DNA of 50,923 nt from Acetobacteraceae bacterium AT-5844 (GTDB lineage: Bacteria > Pseudomonadota > Alphaproteobacteria > Acetobacterales > Acetobacteraceae): positions 1 to 50,923 of the forward strand of contig JH599999.1 in assembly GCA_000245075.1 (NCBI GenBank). The letters run 5' to 3'. Position 1 is the first letter of the stretch. The number at the start of each line of letters is the position of its first letter. Positions 7,842 to 16,380 of this stretch are shown here, piece by piece. The translations under genes and the position numbers were made by a program. The notes under the pieces are model-generated. The model saw only the letters and a list, made by a program, of their open reading frames with translations, was not told the DNA's origin and did no database searches.

Positions 7842-7994
7842 TCAGATCCTGCCCATCAGCATCAGGATCAGCAGGATGATCAGGATCAGGCCAAGCCCGC
7901 CAGAGGGGCCATAGCCCCAGCCGGAGCTGTAGCCCCAGCGCGGCAGCGCGCCGATCAGAAGCAGAATCACGATAATTAACAGGATAAGGCCCAT
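7842..7994 (-). CDS. DUF3309-family mini membrane protein
   Basis: A 50-residue protein: a hydrophobic Leu/Ile stretch (MGLILLIIVILLLIGALP), a Trp/Gly/Tyr-rich middle (RWGYSSGWGYGPSGG) and a second hydrophobic stretch ending MLMGRI. This two-segment pattern with a WGYS-type centre is typical of DUF3309 proteins, which are widespread in alphaproteobacteria and of unknown role. GGGAGG stands five bases before the ATG. It is easily missed because of its length. Both hydrophobic segments could span the membrane. Confidence 0.85.
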   Translation of the reverse strand: MGLILLIIVILLLIGALPRWGYSSGWGYGPSGGLGLILIILLILMLMGRI

Positions 7995-8223
7995 GACGCC
8001 CTCCCAGGCGCAGATGTGAATGGGGCGGTGGGGCCTCGCCTCGAATGCGGTTCACCGGCCGCCCGGCTGCGGATCAACGCGGCATTCGCGCGGAATGTTG
8101 CAGCCCAAGGTTGATAATCCCCGCCCCACCGGCTGACAGCGCGGCATCCCGCGCCTACCTTGCCCGGGACATGGCGGGCCTCCCTGCTTCAGGCCGGGCC
8201 GCACCGCAGGAAAGGGAAACGTA

Positions 8224-9702
8224 ATGCTCGACGCCGTCTCCAAACTGCCCCTGAAGGATCCCGACCTGCTGCGGCAGGCCAATTACATCGACGGCCAATG
8301 GGTGAAGGCCGATTCCGGCAAGGTGCTGGAAGTGCGCAACCCGGCCACGGGTGAGCTGGTCGGCACCGTGCCCGCCATGGGCCAGGCCGAGACGCGCCGG
8401 GCCATCGAGGCCGCCAACGCCGCCTGGCCCGCCTGGCGTGCCATGCTGGCCAGCGAGCGTGCTGCCATCCTGAAGAAGCTGGCCGCGCTGATGCTGGCCA
8501 ACACCGATGACCTGGCCGCCATCATGACGGCCGAGCAGGGCAAGCCCCTGACCGAGTCGAAGGGTGAGGTGGCCTATGCCGCCAGCTTCATCGAATGGTT
8601 CGCCGAGGAAGCCCGCCGCGTGAATGGCGAGACCATTCCGCAGAACGCCAAGGGCCGCCGTATCCTGGTGACGAAGGAGCCGATCGGCGTCTTCGCCGCC
8701 ATCACGCCCTGGAACTTTCCGGCGGCGATGATCACCCGCAAGGCCGGCCCGGGCTGGGCCGCGGGCTGCACGGGTGTCATTCGCCCTGCCAGCCAGACGC
8801 CGTTCTCGGCCCTGGCCATTGCCGTGCTGGCGGAGCGCGCCGGCATGCCGAAGGGCGTGTGCAACGTCATTACCGGCCCGTCCTCCGGCACGGGCAAGGA
8901 ACTCACCGGCAACCCGCTGGTGCGCAAGCTCTCCTTCACCGGCTCCACCGAAGTGGGCCGTGTGCTGCTGGCCCAGTGTGCGGAGACCATCAAGAAGACC
9001 TCGATGGAGCTGGGCGGCAACGCGCCCTTCATCGTGTTCGACGATGCGGATCTGGACGAGGCCGTGAAGGGCGCTATCGCCAGCAAGTACCGCAACACCG
9101 GACAGACCTGCGTCTGCGCCAACCGCGTACTGGTGCAGGAGGGTGTCTATGACGCCTTCTCGGCCAAGCTGAAGGCTGCCGTGGAGAAGCTGAAGGTCGG
9201 CAACGGCATGGAGGAGGGGGTCACCCAGGGTCCGCTCATCAATGCCGATGCGGTGAAGAAGGTCGAGGAGCATATCGCGGACGCGCTGTCCAAGGGCGCG
9301 AGCGTGGTCACCGGCGGCAAGCCGCATGAGAAGGGCGGCAACTTCTTCCAGCCCACCGTGCTGGCCAATGTGCCGCATGACGCGCTGATCTTCCGCGAGG
9401 AGACCTTCGGCCCAGTGGCGCCGCTGTTCCGCTTCAAGACGGAGGAGGAGGCGATCAAGCTGGCCAACGACACCGAGTTCGGCCTCGCCGCCTATTTCTA
9501 TTCCCGCGATGTCGGCCGCATCTTCCGCGTCGCCGAGGCACTGGAATACGGCATCATCGGCATCAACGAGGGCATCATCTCCACGGCCGAGGCGCCGTTC
9601 GGTGGCTTCAAGCAGTCTGGTCTCGGCCGTGAGGGCAGCACCCACGGCATCGAGGAATACCTGGAAATCAAGTACCTGGCACTCGGCGGCATCGGCGGCT
9701 GA
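8224..9702 (+). CDS. gabD: NAD(P)-dependent succinate-semialdehyde dehydrogenase (ALDH family)
   Basis: A 492-residue aldehyde dehydrogenase closest in style to GabD: ITPWNFPAAMITRK, MELGGNAPFIVFDDAD with general base Glu262, GQTCVCANR with catalytic Cys296, FGPVAPLFRF, and the C-terminal AEAPFGGFKQSGLGREG typical of succinate-semialdehyde dehydrogenases. It oxidises succinate semialdehyde to succinate, the last step of GABA breakdown. Oddity: the usual (V/L)KPA motif, whose Lys contacts the cofactor ribose, reads IRPASQTP with Arg187, and the preceding segment is GPGWAAG rather than GPALAAG. The start is ATG 8224 after AAAGGGAAA. No GABA transaminase or transporter is beside it; a terminator follows. 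Confidence 0.9.
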   Translation: MLDAVSKLPLKDPDLLRQANYIDGQWVKADSGKVLEVRNPATGELVGTVPAMGQAETRRAIEAANAAWPAWRAMLASERAAILKKLAALMLANTDDLAAIMTAEQGKPLTESKGEVAYAASFIEWFAEEARRVNGETIPQNAKGRRILVTKEPIGVFAAITPWNFPAAMITRKAGPGWAAGCTGVIRPASQTPFSALAIAVLAERAGMPKGVCNVITGPSSGTGKELTGNPLVRKLSFTGSTEVGRVLLAQCAETIKKTSMELGGNAPFIVFDDADLDEAVKGAIASKYRNTGQTCVCANRVLVQEGVYDAFSAKLKAAVEKLKVGNGMEEGVTQGPLINADAVKKVEEHIADALSKGASVVTGGKPHEKGGNFFQPTVLANVPHDALIFREETFGPVAPLFRFKTEEEAIKLANDTEFGLAAYFYSRDVGRIFRVAEALEYGIIGINEGIISTAEAPFGGFKQSGLGREGSTHGIEEYLEIKYLALGGIGG

Positions 9703-9732
9703 GGCTTGATCCGGCTGGGTTGACTTGAACGG

Positions 9733-9770
9733 AGCGGCGGCGGAGGGCATCTCTGCCGCCGTTCTCTTTT
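9733..9770 (+). terminator. Intrinsic terminator after gabD
   Basis: AGCGGCGGCGGAG (9733-9745) pairs with CTCTGCCGCCGTT (9751-9763) with a 5-nt loop and wobble pairs, followed directly by CTCTTTT. It separates gabD from gor. Confidence 0.8.
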
Positions 9771-9794
9771 GCTGCCACCTTCGGGAGTCGCTGC

Positions 9795-11156
9795 ATGGCC
9801 GCCTATGATTTCGACCTTTTCGTCATTGGCGGTGGATCGGGCGGTGTCCGTTGCGCCCGCATCTCGGCCGGGCATGGCGCCCGGGTGGGCGTGGCGGAAG
9901 AGCGCTTCTGGGGCGGTACCTGCGTCAATGTCGGCTGCGTGCCCAAAAAGATCATGGTCAATGCCGGTGAATACGGGCTGTGGGCGGAGGAAGCCCCCGC
10001 CTTTGGCTGGACCGGTATGCAGGCAGGCACTCATGATTGGTCCGTGCTGGCCGCCGCGCGGGATGCGGAGGTCGAGCGCCTTTCCGCCATCTACAACCGC
10101 CTGCTGGGCAACGCCGGCGTCACCAGCTTCGACGCGCGCGCGACCTTCATCGATCCGCACACGCTGGATGTCGGCGGCAAGCGGGTGACGGCGGAGCGCA
10201 TCGTCATCGCCACCGGCAGCCATGCGGTGAAGCCGGAGATCCCAGGTGCCGAGTTGGGCATGATCTCCGACGACCTGTTCACGCTGAAGGCCATGCCGAA
10301 GCGCGTCGCCGTCGTGGGCGGCGGCTATATCGCGCTGGAATTCGCGTCCCTTTTGCGCGCGCTGGGGGCGGAGGTGGAACTGGTCTATCGCCAACCGCTG
10401 CCGCTGCGTGGCTTCGACCAGGATATCCGCGAGGCGATGCGGGACGCGATGGATGCTCTCGGCATCCGCCAGCACACTGGCCACGAGGTGGCACGGCTGG
10501 AGAAGGTGCCGGCGGGCATCCAGCTTACCACCGTGCTGGGTGAGACCATCACGGCCGATGCGGTGATGTTCGCCACGGGGCGGCAGCCGAACAGCGCGGG
10601 GCTGAACCTGGACGCCGCCGACATTCTCCCCGGCCGGCTGGGGGCCATTCCCGTCGATGCGCACCAGACCACGCGCCAGCCGCACATCTTCGCCATTGGC
10701 GACGTGACGGACCAGATGAACCTGACCCCGGTGGCGACCGCGCAGGGGCATGCCCTGGCTGATACGCTGTTCGGCAAGAAGCCGCGCACCGCCAGCCTGA
10801 AGAACGTGCCTTCGGCTGTCTTCACCATTCCGCCGGCCGCCACGGTCGGTCTTACGGAAGACGAGGCGGCGGCGCTGGAGCCGGTGGATATCTATCTCAC
10901 CCGCTTCACGCCCATGCGGCACACCATCAGCAAGCGTGTCCGCAAGACGGTGATGAAGCTCATCGTCTCCCGCGCCACGCGGAAAGTTCTGGGCGCGCAT
11001 ATGCTGGGGGACGACGCGGCGGAAATGATGCAGGGTATCGCGGTTGCCATCGTCGCTGGTGCCACCAAGGAAGATTTCGATGCCACCATCGGCATCCACC
11101 CGACGGCGGCGGAGGAATTCGTGACGCTGCGCACCCTGACGCGCCAGGTGGGCTGA
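9795..11156 (+). CDS. gor: Glutathione-disulfide reductase
   Basis: A 453-residue class I flavoprotein disulfide reductase. An FAD-binding GGGSGG sits at 12-17, the redox-active pair is Cys43 and Cys48 in GGTCVNVGCVPKK, an NAD(P)-binding VVGGGYIALEFA lies in the middle, GDVT is near 310, and the C-terminal dimer-interface motif IHPTAAEEF contains His435, the base that protonates glutathione. The sequence around the CVNVGCVPKK disulfide and HPTAAEEF separates it from lipoamide and mercuric reductases. It keeps glutathione reduced in the cytoplasm using NADPH. The esterase gene starts only five bases after the stop, so the two are probably cotranscribed. A GTG or TTG start is not needed; ATG 9795 is well placed. 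Confidence 0.94.
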   Translation: MAAYDFDLFVIGGGSGGVRCARISAGHGARVGVAEERFWGGTCVNVGCVPKKIMVNAGEYGLWAEEAPAFGWTGMQAGTHDWSVLAAARDAEVERLSAIYNRLLGNAGVTSFDARATFIDPHTLDVGGKRVTAERIVIATGSHAVKPEIPGAELGMISDDLFTLKAMPKRVAVVGGGYIALEFASLLRALGAEVELVYRQPLPLRGFDQDIREAMRDAMDALGIRQHTGHEVARLEKVPAGIQLTTVLGETITADAVMFATGRQPNSAGLNLDAADILPGRLGAIPVDAHQTTRQPHIFAIGDVTDQMNLTPVATAQGHALADTLFGKKPRTASLKNVPSAVFTIPPAATVGLTEDEAAALEPVDIYLTRFTPMRHTISKRVRKTVMKLIVSRATRKVLGAHMLGDDAAEMMQGIAVAIVAGATKEDFDATIGIHPTAAEEFVTLRTLTRQVG

Positions 11157-11161
11157 GCGCC

Positions 11162-12106
11162 ATGCATCGCATCGACCCGGAGATGGCTGCCTTTACCGCG
11201 ATGATGGAGGAGCGGGCCAAGGCCTTCCCGCCGATCCGCCTCATGCGTCCCTTCGATGAGCCTCGCGCCATCAACGATGCCCTGAACCTGACTCTGGGCG
11301 GCGGGCCGGAGATGGCGGAGAGCCAGGACATCTGGCTGCCCGTGCGCGGGCGCCGCATTGCCTGCCGCCTGCATAAACCGGTGAAAGGCGAGGGGCCTTT
11401 GCCGGTGCTCGTCTATTTCCATGGTGGCGGCTGGGTATGGAACAGCATCGACACGCATGACCGCACCATGCGGGAATATGCCGCTGCCTCCGGCTGTGCC
11501 GTTCTCGGACCGGATTATGCGCTGAGCCCGGAGGCGGTGTTTCCACAGGCGCTGGAAGAGTGTGTGGGCGTGACCCGCCTGCTGGCCACGCGTGGTGCCG
11601 AATGGGGGCTCGACTCTTCGCGCATCGTGCTCGGCGGTGATTCCGCGGGCGCCAATCTGGCGCTCGGTTCGGCCCTGATGCTGCGGGAAGTGGCGCCGGA
11701 GCTTACGCTGCGTGGCCTGTTGCTGGGCTATGGTGTCTATGACGCGCGGTTCGACACGGCGTCCTATGAGGAATTCGCCGAGGGCTATGGCCTGACGCGG
11801 GAGCGGATGCGCTTCTACTGGGATTGCTACGCGCCCCATGCAGCCGACCGGGTGAACCCGTTCGTCGCGCCCCTGCGGGCCGATCTACGCGGCCTGCCGC
11901 CGGTGCACATGACGCTGACGGAACTGGACGTCTTGGCCAGCGAGAACTTTGCCATGGCGGCCAAGCTGCGTGCCGCGGGTGTGGAGGTGAGCGAGGAGTT
12001 CTTCCCGGGCACGGTGCACGGCTTCCTGCGCTCGGCGGGGCATGTAGGGGCGGCCGACCGCGCCTTTGCGGCCAGTGGCCGCTGGCTGGCGCGCATCCTG
12101 GCCTGA
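11162..12106 (+). CDS. Alpha/beta hydrolase of the hormone-sensitive-lipase (HSL) family
   Basis: A 314-residue esterase-type hydrolase. It has the HSL oxyanion motif HGGGW (87-91), the nucleophile elbow GGDSAGAN with Ser161, a likely acid Asp256 in ELDVL, and the catalytic His286 in TVHGF. The family hydrolyses short-chain esters or acyl conjugates; the substrate is not predictable. It starts five bases after gor, in the same transcription unit, though a functional link to glutathione is not obvious. No signal peptide is visible, so it is likely cytoplasmic. An 8-bp hairpin follows. Confidence 0.88.
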   Translation: MHRIDPEMAAFTAMMEERAKAFPPIRLMRPFDEPRAINDALNLTLGGGPEMAESQDIWLPVRGRRIACRLHKPVKGEGPLPVLVYFHGGGWVWNSIDTHDRTMREYAAASGCAVLGPDYALSPEAVFPQALEECVGVTRLLATRGAEWGLDSSRIVLGGDSAGANLALGSALMLREVAPELTLRGLLLGYGVYDARFDTASYEEFAEGYGLTRERMRFYWDCYAPHAADRVNPFVAPLRADLRGLPPVHMTLTELDVLASENFAMAAKLRAAGVEVSEEFFPGTVHGFLRSAGHVGAADRAFAASGRWLARILA

Positions 12107-12113
12107 GAGGCCC

Positions 12114-12144
12114 GGCGCCGGAGGGCTCAGGCCAACCCGGCGCC
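12114..12144. terminator. Convergent hairpin after the hydrolase gene
   Basis: GGCGCCGG (12114-12121) and CCGGCGCC (12137-12144) form a perfect 8-bp stem with a 15-nt loop between two convergent genes. It has no T run. Confidence 0.45.
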
Positions 12145-12158
12145 TTGCATCCCCGCCG

Positions 12159-12476
12159 TCAGCCCCCCGCTATTCCCTTATTGACGATGCCGGTGCCGCC
12201 GCAGTTCCTGCACTCGGAACCCGCGACCTGACCGGAGCCCTGACATTCCGGACAAACATCTTCGCCCGTTCCTGGTGTGCCCGGAGCGGCATCGTCGCCG
12301 GAACTGAGGCTGGGTGCCGCCGCGCTGCCGGCGTTCTCTTGCGGCTGCTGCCCTGCGGAACCAGCCTCCTGCTCCGCCTGCATCCAGTGGTCCGCATGGC
12401 GACCCTCGGGGCGCCCTTCCTGCTCCCAGATGGCGTGGGCCCGCTCGCGGATGCGGTTTTCCCGATCGTCCTGCAT
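12159..12476 (-). CDS. DUF2934 protein with a C-terminal DnaJ-type CxxCxGxG zinc knuckle
   Basis: A 105-residue protein. Residues 1-35 match the DUF2934 pattern (RIRERAHAIWEQEGRPEG followed by HADHWMQAEQE), a short helical module common in alphaproteobacteria and of unknown function. After a Gln/Ala/Ser/Pro-rich linker, the C-terminus carries CPECQGSGQV and CRNCGGTGIV, two CxxCxGxG-like units as in the zinc-binding region of DnaJ. One zinc ion is the likely ligand; this is inference from motif spacing. The start at ATG 12476 follows GGGAGG by five bases. A DUF2934-zinc-knuckle combination suggests a small accessory or stress factor; no partner is adjacent. Confidence 0.75.
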   Translation of the reverse strand: MQDDRENRIRERAHAIWEQEGRPEGRHADHWMQAEQEAGSAGQQPQENAGSAAAPSLSSGDDAAPGTPGTGEDVCPECQGSGQVAGSECRNCGGTGIVNKGIAGG

Positions 12477-12692
12477 CGAAGCCTCCCAATTGGAACTGGA
12501 AGTAGAACGCAGCACGAAACGATCCGTATCACCTGCTCTTTGCCTCAGCCTCGGAGAGGCAGGTCATTGAGCATCGGTGGTAACGCCAAGTCATGGCGCG
12601 AAGGGAGAGGTGGTATGGTCGAAGCCAATCGCAGCCCCCAAGCAAAGGCTGGACAACAAAACTCTCAGATTGTCGGGGGCTTCTACGCGAGG

Positions 12693-12766
12693 TGGCTGGG
12701 GAACCTGGATTCGAACCAAGACTGCCCGAGTCAGAGTCGGGAGTTCTACCGTTAAACTATTCCCCA
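12693..12766 (-). tRNA. tRNA-Gln (anticodon CTG)
   Basis: The minus strand folds with acceptor TGGGGAA/TTCCCCA, D-arm GTTTAACGGTAGAAC, anticodon stem CCCGA/TCGGG around loop CTCTGAC (anticodon CTG, reading CAG), and T-arm GGTTCGAATCC. The discriminator is G and CCA is encoded. The U-A-type first pair and the AGTTTAACGG D-region are typical of tRNA-Gln. Length is 74 nt. Confidence 0.95.
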
Positions 12767-12944
12767 ACGGCGTGGGCGGGCAGATAGCACTGCCGAAGGG
12801 GTGGTGCAAGCCCGTCCGCGACACCATTTTGTGGTGCGACACGAATTAGCTTGCCCCGGCCTTCCTCAGGCCGGATCATTGACCCGCGTCGGCGCGTTCT
12901 TGCCTCCTGCATGGGGGCGGTGCGTGGCGGCGAACCAGAATGCC

Positions 12945-14027
12945 ATGTCAGATCAAACCTTTCCGCCCCGCGCCCGTTCCGCACACCGTTCTTCTTCCAG
13001 CCTGATGGCTGGGCAGTCCGCAGGCGTATTCGCGGCGATCGACCTTGGCACCAATAACTGCCGGCTTCTGGTAGGCACCCCAACACCCTCTGGCGCGATG
13101 AAGGTGGTGGATAGCTACAGCCGCGTCGTCCGCCTGGGCGAAGGGCTGGCCGCGACCGGGCGCCTGTCCGAGGAAGCCATGAGCCGGGCGATCGTGGCAT
13201 TGCAGGCTTGCGCGCAGAAAATGCTGCGCCGCCCGCTGCGCCGTATCCTGGCCGTGGCTACCGAAGCCTGCCGCCAGGCCGGCAATGGCGCCGCCTTCGT
13301 TGCCAAGGCGCGGGAAGTGACCGGCCTGCCGCTGCGCATCATTCCGGCGCGGGAGGAAGCGGAACTCGCCATGGAATCCTGCACGCCGCTGCTGCGGGCG
13401 GGGGACAGGCGGGCGCTGCTGTTCGATATCGGCGGTGGCAGCACCGAGATCGCCTGGATCCGGCGGGAAGGGAATGCGGCCTCCTTGATCGGCTACATCT
13501 CGCTGCCGCTGGGTGTCGTGACGCTGGCCGAACGCGCCAACCTCTGCTGCTACACGCCCAGGGGCTTCGACACAGTGGTGGATGAGGTTGCGGAGGCGCT
13601 GTCGCGCTTCGACCGCGTCCACTGCATCGGGCAGGAAATGCGTGCCGGCGGCGTCAGGCTGATGGGCACCAGCGGTACCGTGACCACCCTGGCAGGCGTC
13701 GCCTTGGCTTTGCCCCGCTATTCCCGCCCCCTGGTCGATGGCCGGGTGCTGGATTGCGAGGCCGCGGACCAGGCCTTGCGGGACCTTTTCTCCCTCGGGC
13801 GGGAAGGGTTGCGCGCCCATCCCTGCGTGGGGCCGGAGCGCGCGGATTTCGTGCTGCCCGGCTGCGCCATTTACGCCGCCATCCGGCGCGTCTGGCCCTC
13901 ATCCTGCGTGACGGTGGCTGACCGGGGGCTGCGGGAAGGCATGTTGCAGCGTATGCTGCGGGAGGAAACCGGCTCAATGCGCCGCTCGCCCTTCACGGCC
14001 CGGCACGCCGCGCCCTCCTTCTCCTGA
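12945..14027 (+). CDS. Ppx/GppA phosphatase family protein (exopolyphosphatase type)
   Basis: A 360-residue member of the ASKHA-fold exopolyphosphatase / pppGpp phosphatase family. The first phosphate-binding loop is AAIDLGTNNCRLLVG, the catalytic Glu lies within IIPAREEAELA, and the second loop is LFDIGGGSTEIAW. It removes terminal phosphates from polyphosphate or converts pppGpp to ppGpp; the short single-module length fits the alphaproteobacterial version that lacks the C-terminal HD-like domain of E. coli Ppx. The start is uncertain: ATG 12945 gives a basic, Ser-rich leader, a GTG at 12924 has a better G-rich upstream stretch, and ATG 13005 begins close to the domain. It is 33 bases upstream of rlmE and probably cotranscribed, as often seen in alphaproteobacteria. 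Confidence 0.88.
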   Translation: MSDQTFPPRARSAHRSSSSLMAGQSAGVFAAIDLGTNNCRLLVGTPTPSGAMKVVDSYSRVVRLGEGLAATGRLSEEAMSRAIVALQACAQKMLRRPLRRILAVATEACRQAGNGAAFVAKAREVTGLPLRIIPAREEAELAMESCTPLLRAGDRRALLFDIGGGSTEIAWIRREGNAASLIGYISLPLGVVTLAERANLCCYTPRGFDTVVDEVAEALSRFDRVHCIGQEMRAGGVRLMGTSGTVTTLAGVALALPRYSRPLVDGRVLDCEAADQALRDLFSLGREGLRAHPCVGPERADFVLPGCAIYAAIRRVWPSSCVTVADRGLREGMLQRMLREETGSMRRSPFTARHAAPSFS

Positions 14028-14060
14028 CCCCAGCCCGCTTTCTCCAAGGACCATCTCACT

Positions 14061-14747
14061 GTGAAGCCGCCAATCGAAGGCGGGCGTGGACTTTCCACCC
14101 GCCTGCGCACCGCCAAGGGCCGCACGACCGCCAGCCAGAAATGGCTGGAGCGCCAGTTGAACGATCCCTATGTGCGTGCCGCCAAGGCCGCCGGCTGGCG
14201 CTCCCGCGCCGCCTTCAAGATCCTGGAGCTGGACGAGAAGTATAAGCTGTTCCGCCCCAACCAGCGGGTGGTGGACCTCGGCGCCGCACCGGGCGGGTGG
14301 ACGCAGGTGGCGGTGCAGCGCGTGGGCGATTCCGGCAAGGTCGTGGGCCTGGACCTCCTGCCGATGGACGAGATCCCCGGTGCCACGCTGCTGCAGGGCG
14401 ATTTCCAGGATGATGCGGTGGAGCAGGCGGTCCTGGAGGCCCTGGATGGCCCGGCCGATCTCGTGCTGTCCGACATGGCGCCCAACACCACCGGCCATAA
14501 CGCGACGGACCATTTGCGCATCCTCGGCCTGATCGAACTGGCATTGGATTTCGCCGGCAAGGTGCTGACACCGGGTGGCGCCTTCGTGGCCAAGGCCTTC
14601 CAGGGTGGCACGGAGCGGGAGCTGCTGAACCGCATGAAGCGCGACTTCGCCAGCGTGAAGCACGCCAAACCGCCAGCCAGCCGCAAGGGAAGCGCGGAGA
14701 TGTATGTCGTGGCCCAGGGCTTCCGCGGCGAGGGCTTCCGCGGCTGA
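14061..14747 (+). CDS. rlmE: 23S rRNA 2'-O-ribose U2552 methyltransferase
   Basis: A 228-residue FtsJ/RrmJ methyltransferase. The SAM-binding motif is VVDLGAAPGGW (70-80). The catalytic K-D-K-E tetrad is readable as Lys53 (AAFKI), Asp138 (LSDMAP), Lys178 (FVAKAF) and Glu213 (SAEMY). It methylates the ribose of U2552 in the A loop of 23S rRNA, a late step in large-subunit assembly. The start is GTG 14061 with AAGGA upstream. It lies directly behind the Ppx/GppA gene. A perfect 12-bp inverted repeat follows the stop by 15 bases, before guaB. Confidence 0.95.
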   Translation: MKPPIEGGRGLSTRLRTAKGRTTASQKWLERQLNDPYVRAAKAAGWRSRAAFKILELDEKYKLFRPNQRVVDLGAAPGGWTQVAVQRVGDSGKVVGLDLLPMDEIPGATLLQGDFQDDAVEQAVLEALDGPADLVLSDMAPNTTGHNATDHLRILGLIELALDFAGKVLTPGGAFVAKAFQGGTERELLNRMKRDFASVKHAKPPASRKGSAEMYVVAQGFRGEGFRG

Positions 14748-14762
14748 CGCAGGGAAGACCCG

Positions 14763-14790
14763 CGCAAGCGTCACGGTCGTGACGCTTGCG
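14763..14790 (+). other. Perfect 12-bp inverted repeat between rlmE and guaB
   Basis: CGCAAGCGTCAC (14763-14774) is followed by loop GGTC and its exact complement GTGACGCTTGCG (14779-14790). There is no T run after it, so it is a poor classical terminator. It may protect the rlmE message end, act as a processing site, or be a protein-binding palindrome upstream of guaB, whose start is 77 bases further on. Confidence 0.6.
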
Positions 14791-14867
14791 GCGCGATGGC
14801 CTTCCGGGGTAGGACGCAGCGCCAAGGCAGCGGAACGCACCCGCCGTTTCTGCGAAAAGGTCCCGCC

Positions 14868-16373
14868 ATGGCACTCGATTCCCTCCCCGTTGAAACCACC
14901 CCGCAGCGCAAGCTGATCCAGGAGGCTTATGCCTTCGACGATGTGCTGCTGGTTCCCGCATACTCCACTGTGCTTCCGGCCCAGGCCGATGTGCGCACGA
15001 GACTGACGCGGGAAATCTCCCTCAACATTCCGCTGGTGGCGGCTGCCATGGACACCGTGTCCGAAGGCAACATGGCCATCGCCATGGCGCAGGCCGGCGG
15101 CATCGCCGTCATCCACAAGAACCTCTCGCCGGAGCAGCAGGCCGCGCAGGTCCGCCAGGTGAAGAAGTTCGAGAGCGGCATGGTGGTGAACCCCGTCACC
15201 ATCCACCCCGACCAGACGCTGGCCGACGCCCAGGCCCTGATGGCCGCGCACCACATCAGCGGTATTCCGGTGGTGGAGCGGGAGAGCAACCGCCTCGTCG
15301 GCATCCTCACCTATCGCGATGTCCGCTTCGCGACCGATCCGCAGACCCGCGTCTATGGGCTGATGACGCGGGAGAACCTTGTCACCGTCACCGCCGATGT
15401 CACGCCCACCAAGGCGCGGGAGCTGCTGCACAAGCACCGCATCGAGAAGCTGCTGGTGGTGGACGATGCCTATCGCTGCGTCGGCCTGATCACCGTCAAG
15501 GATATGGACAAGGCCCAGGCCAACCCCAACGCCGCCAAGGATTCGATGGGCCGCCTGCGCGCCGCCGCGGCGACCGGCACGGGTGAGGACGGCATCCGCC
15601 GCGCCGAGCTGCTGATCGAGGCCGAGGTCGATGTGGTGGTGGTGGACACGGCCCATGGCCACTCCGCCGGCGTGCTCAAGGTCATCGAGCGCGTGAAGCG
15701 CCTCTCCAACACCGTGCAGGTCATTGCCGGCAATGTCGCGACACCGGAAGCCGTGCAGGCGCTGGCCGATGCGGGCGCGGATGCGGTGAAGGTCGGCATC
15801 GGCCCCGGTTCCATCTGCACCACCCGCATCGTCGCGGGTGTCGGCGTGCCGCAGTTGACGGCCATCATGGAATGCTCTGCCGCCGCGCATGAGAAGGGCG
15901 TGCCCGCCATCGCCGATGGTGGCATCCGCTCCTCGGGCGATCTGGCCAAGGCCATCGCCGCCGGTGCCGACTGCGCCATGATGGGCAGCATGTTCGCCGG
16001 TACGGACGAGGCGCCGGGCGAGGTGTTCCTCTACCAGGGCCGTTCCTACAAGGCGTATCGCGGCATGGGCTCCATTGGCGCCATGGCGCGCGGCTCCGCC
16101 GACCGCTACTTCCAGGCCGAGGTGCAGGACCAGCTCAAGCTGGTGCCGGAGGGCATCGAGGGCCGCGTCGGCTACAAGGGCCCGGTCGGCAACGTCGTCC
16201 ACCAGATGGTGGGCGGCCTGAAGTCGGCCATGGGTTACACCGGCAACGCCACCATCCCGGATATGCAGAAGAACTGCACCTTCCGCCGCATCACCGGCGC
16301 CGGCCTGCGCGAGAGCCACGTGCACGACGTCGCCATCACGCGGGAAGCGCCGAACTACCGCCAGGAAGGCTGA
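14868..16373 (+). CDS. guaB: Inosine-5'-monophosphate dehydrogenase
   Basis: A 501-residue IMPDH. The N-terminal barrel segment [14 protein letters not shown] is followed by the inserted CBS-domain pair (about residues 105-220; [14 protein letters not shown] and [11 protein letters not shown]), then the catalytic loop [11 protein letters not shown] with Cys317, the NAD/IMP-binding GHSAGVL, and the mobile flap with [10 protein letters not shown]. It oxidises IMP to XMP with NAD+, the committed step to GMP. ATG 14868 is chosen over an upstream in-frame ATG because AAAAGG lies seven bases before it and homology starts there. The next gene begins seven bases after the stop. guaA is not in the window. 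Confidence 0.97.
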   Translation: MALDSLPVETTPQRKLIQEAYAFDDVLLVPAYSTVLPAQADVRTRLTREISLNIPLVAAAMDTVSEGNMAIAMAQAGGIAVIHKNLSPEQQAAQVRQVKKFESGMVVNPVTIHPDQTLADAQALMAAHHISGIPVVERESNRLVGILTYRDVRFATDPQTRVYGLMTRENLVTVTADVTPTKARELLHKHRIEKLLVVDDAYRCVGLITVKDMDKAQANPNAAKDSMGRLRAAAATGTGEDGIRRAELLIEAEVDVVVVDTAHGHSAGVLKVIERVKRLSNTVQVIAGNVATPEAVQALADAGADAVKVGIGPGSICTTRIVAGVGVPQLTAIMECSAAAHEKGVPAIADGGIRSSGDLAKAIAAGADCAMMGSMFAGTDEAPGEVFLYQGRSYKAYRGMGSIGAMARGSADRYFQAEVQDQLKLVPEGIEGRVGYKGPVGNVVHQMVGGLKSAMGYTGNATIPDMQKNCTFRRITGAGLRESHVHDVAITREAPNYRQEG

Positions 16374-16380
16374 TCCTCCG

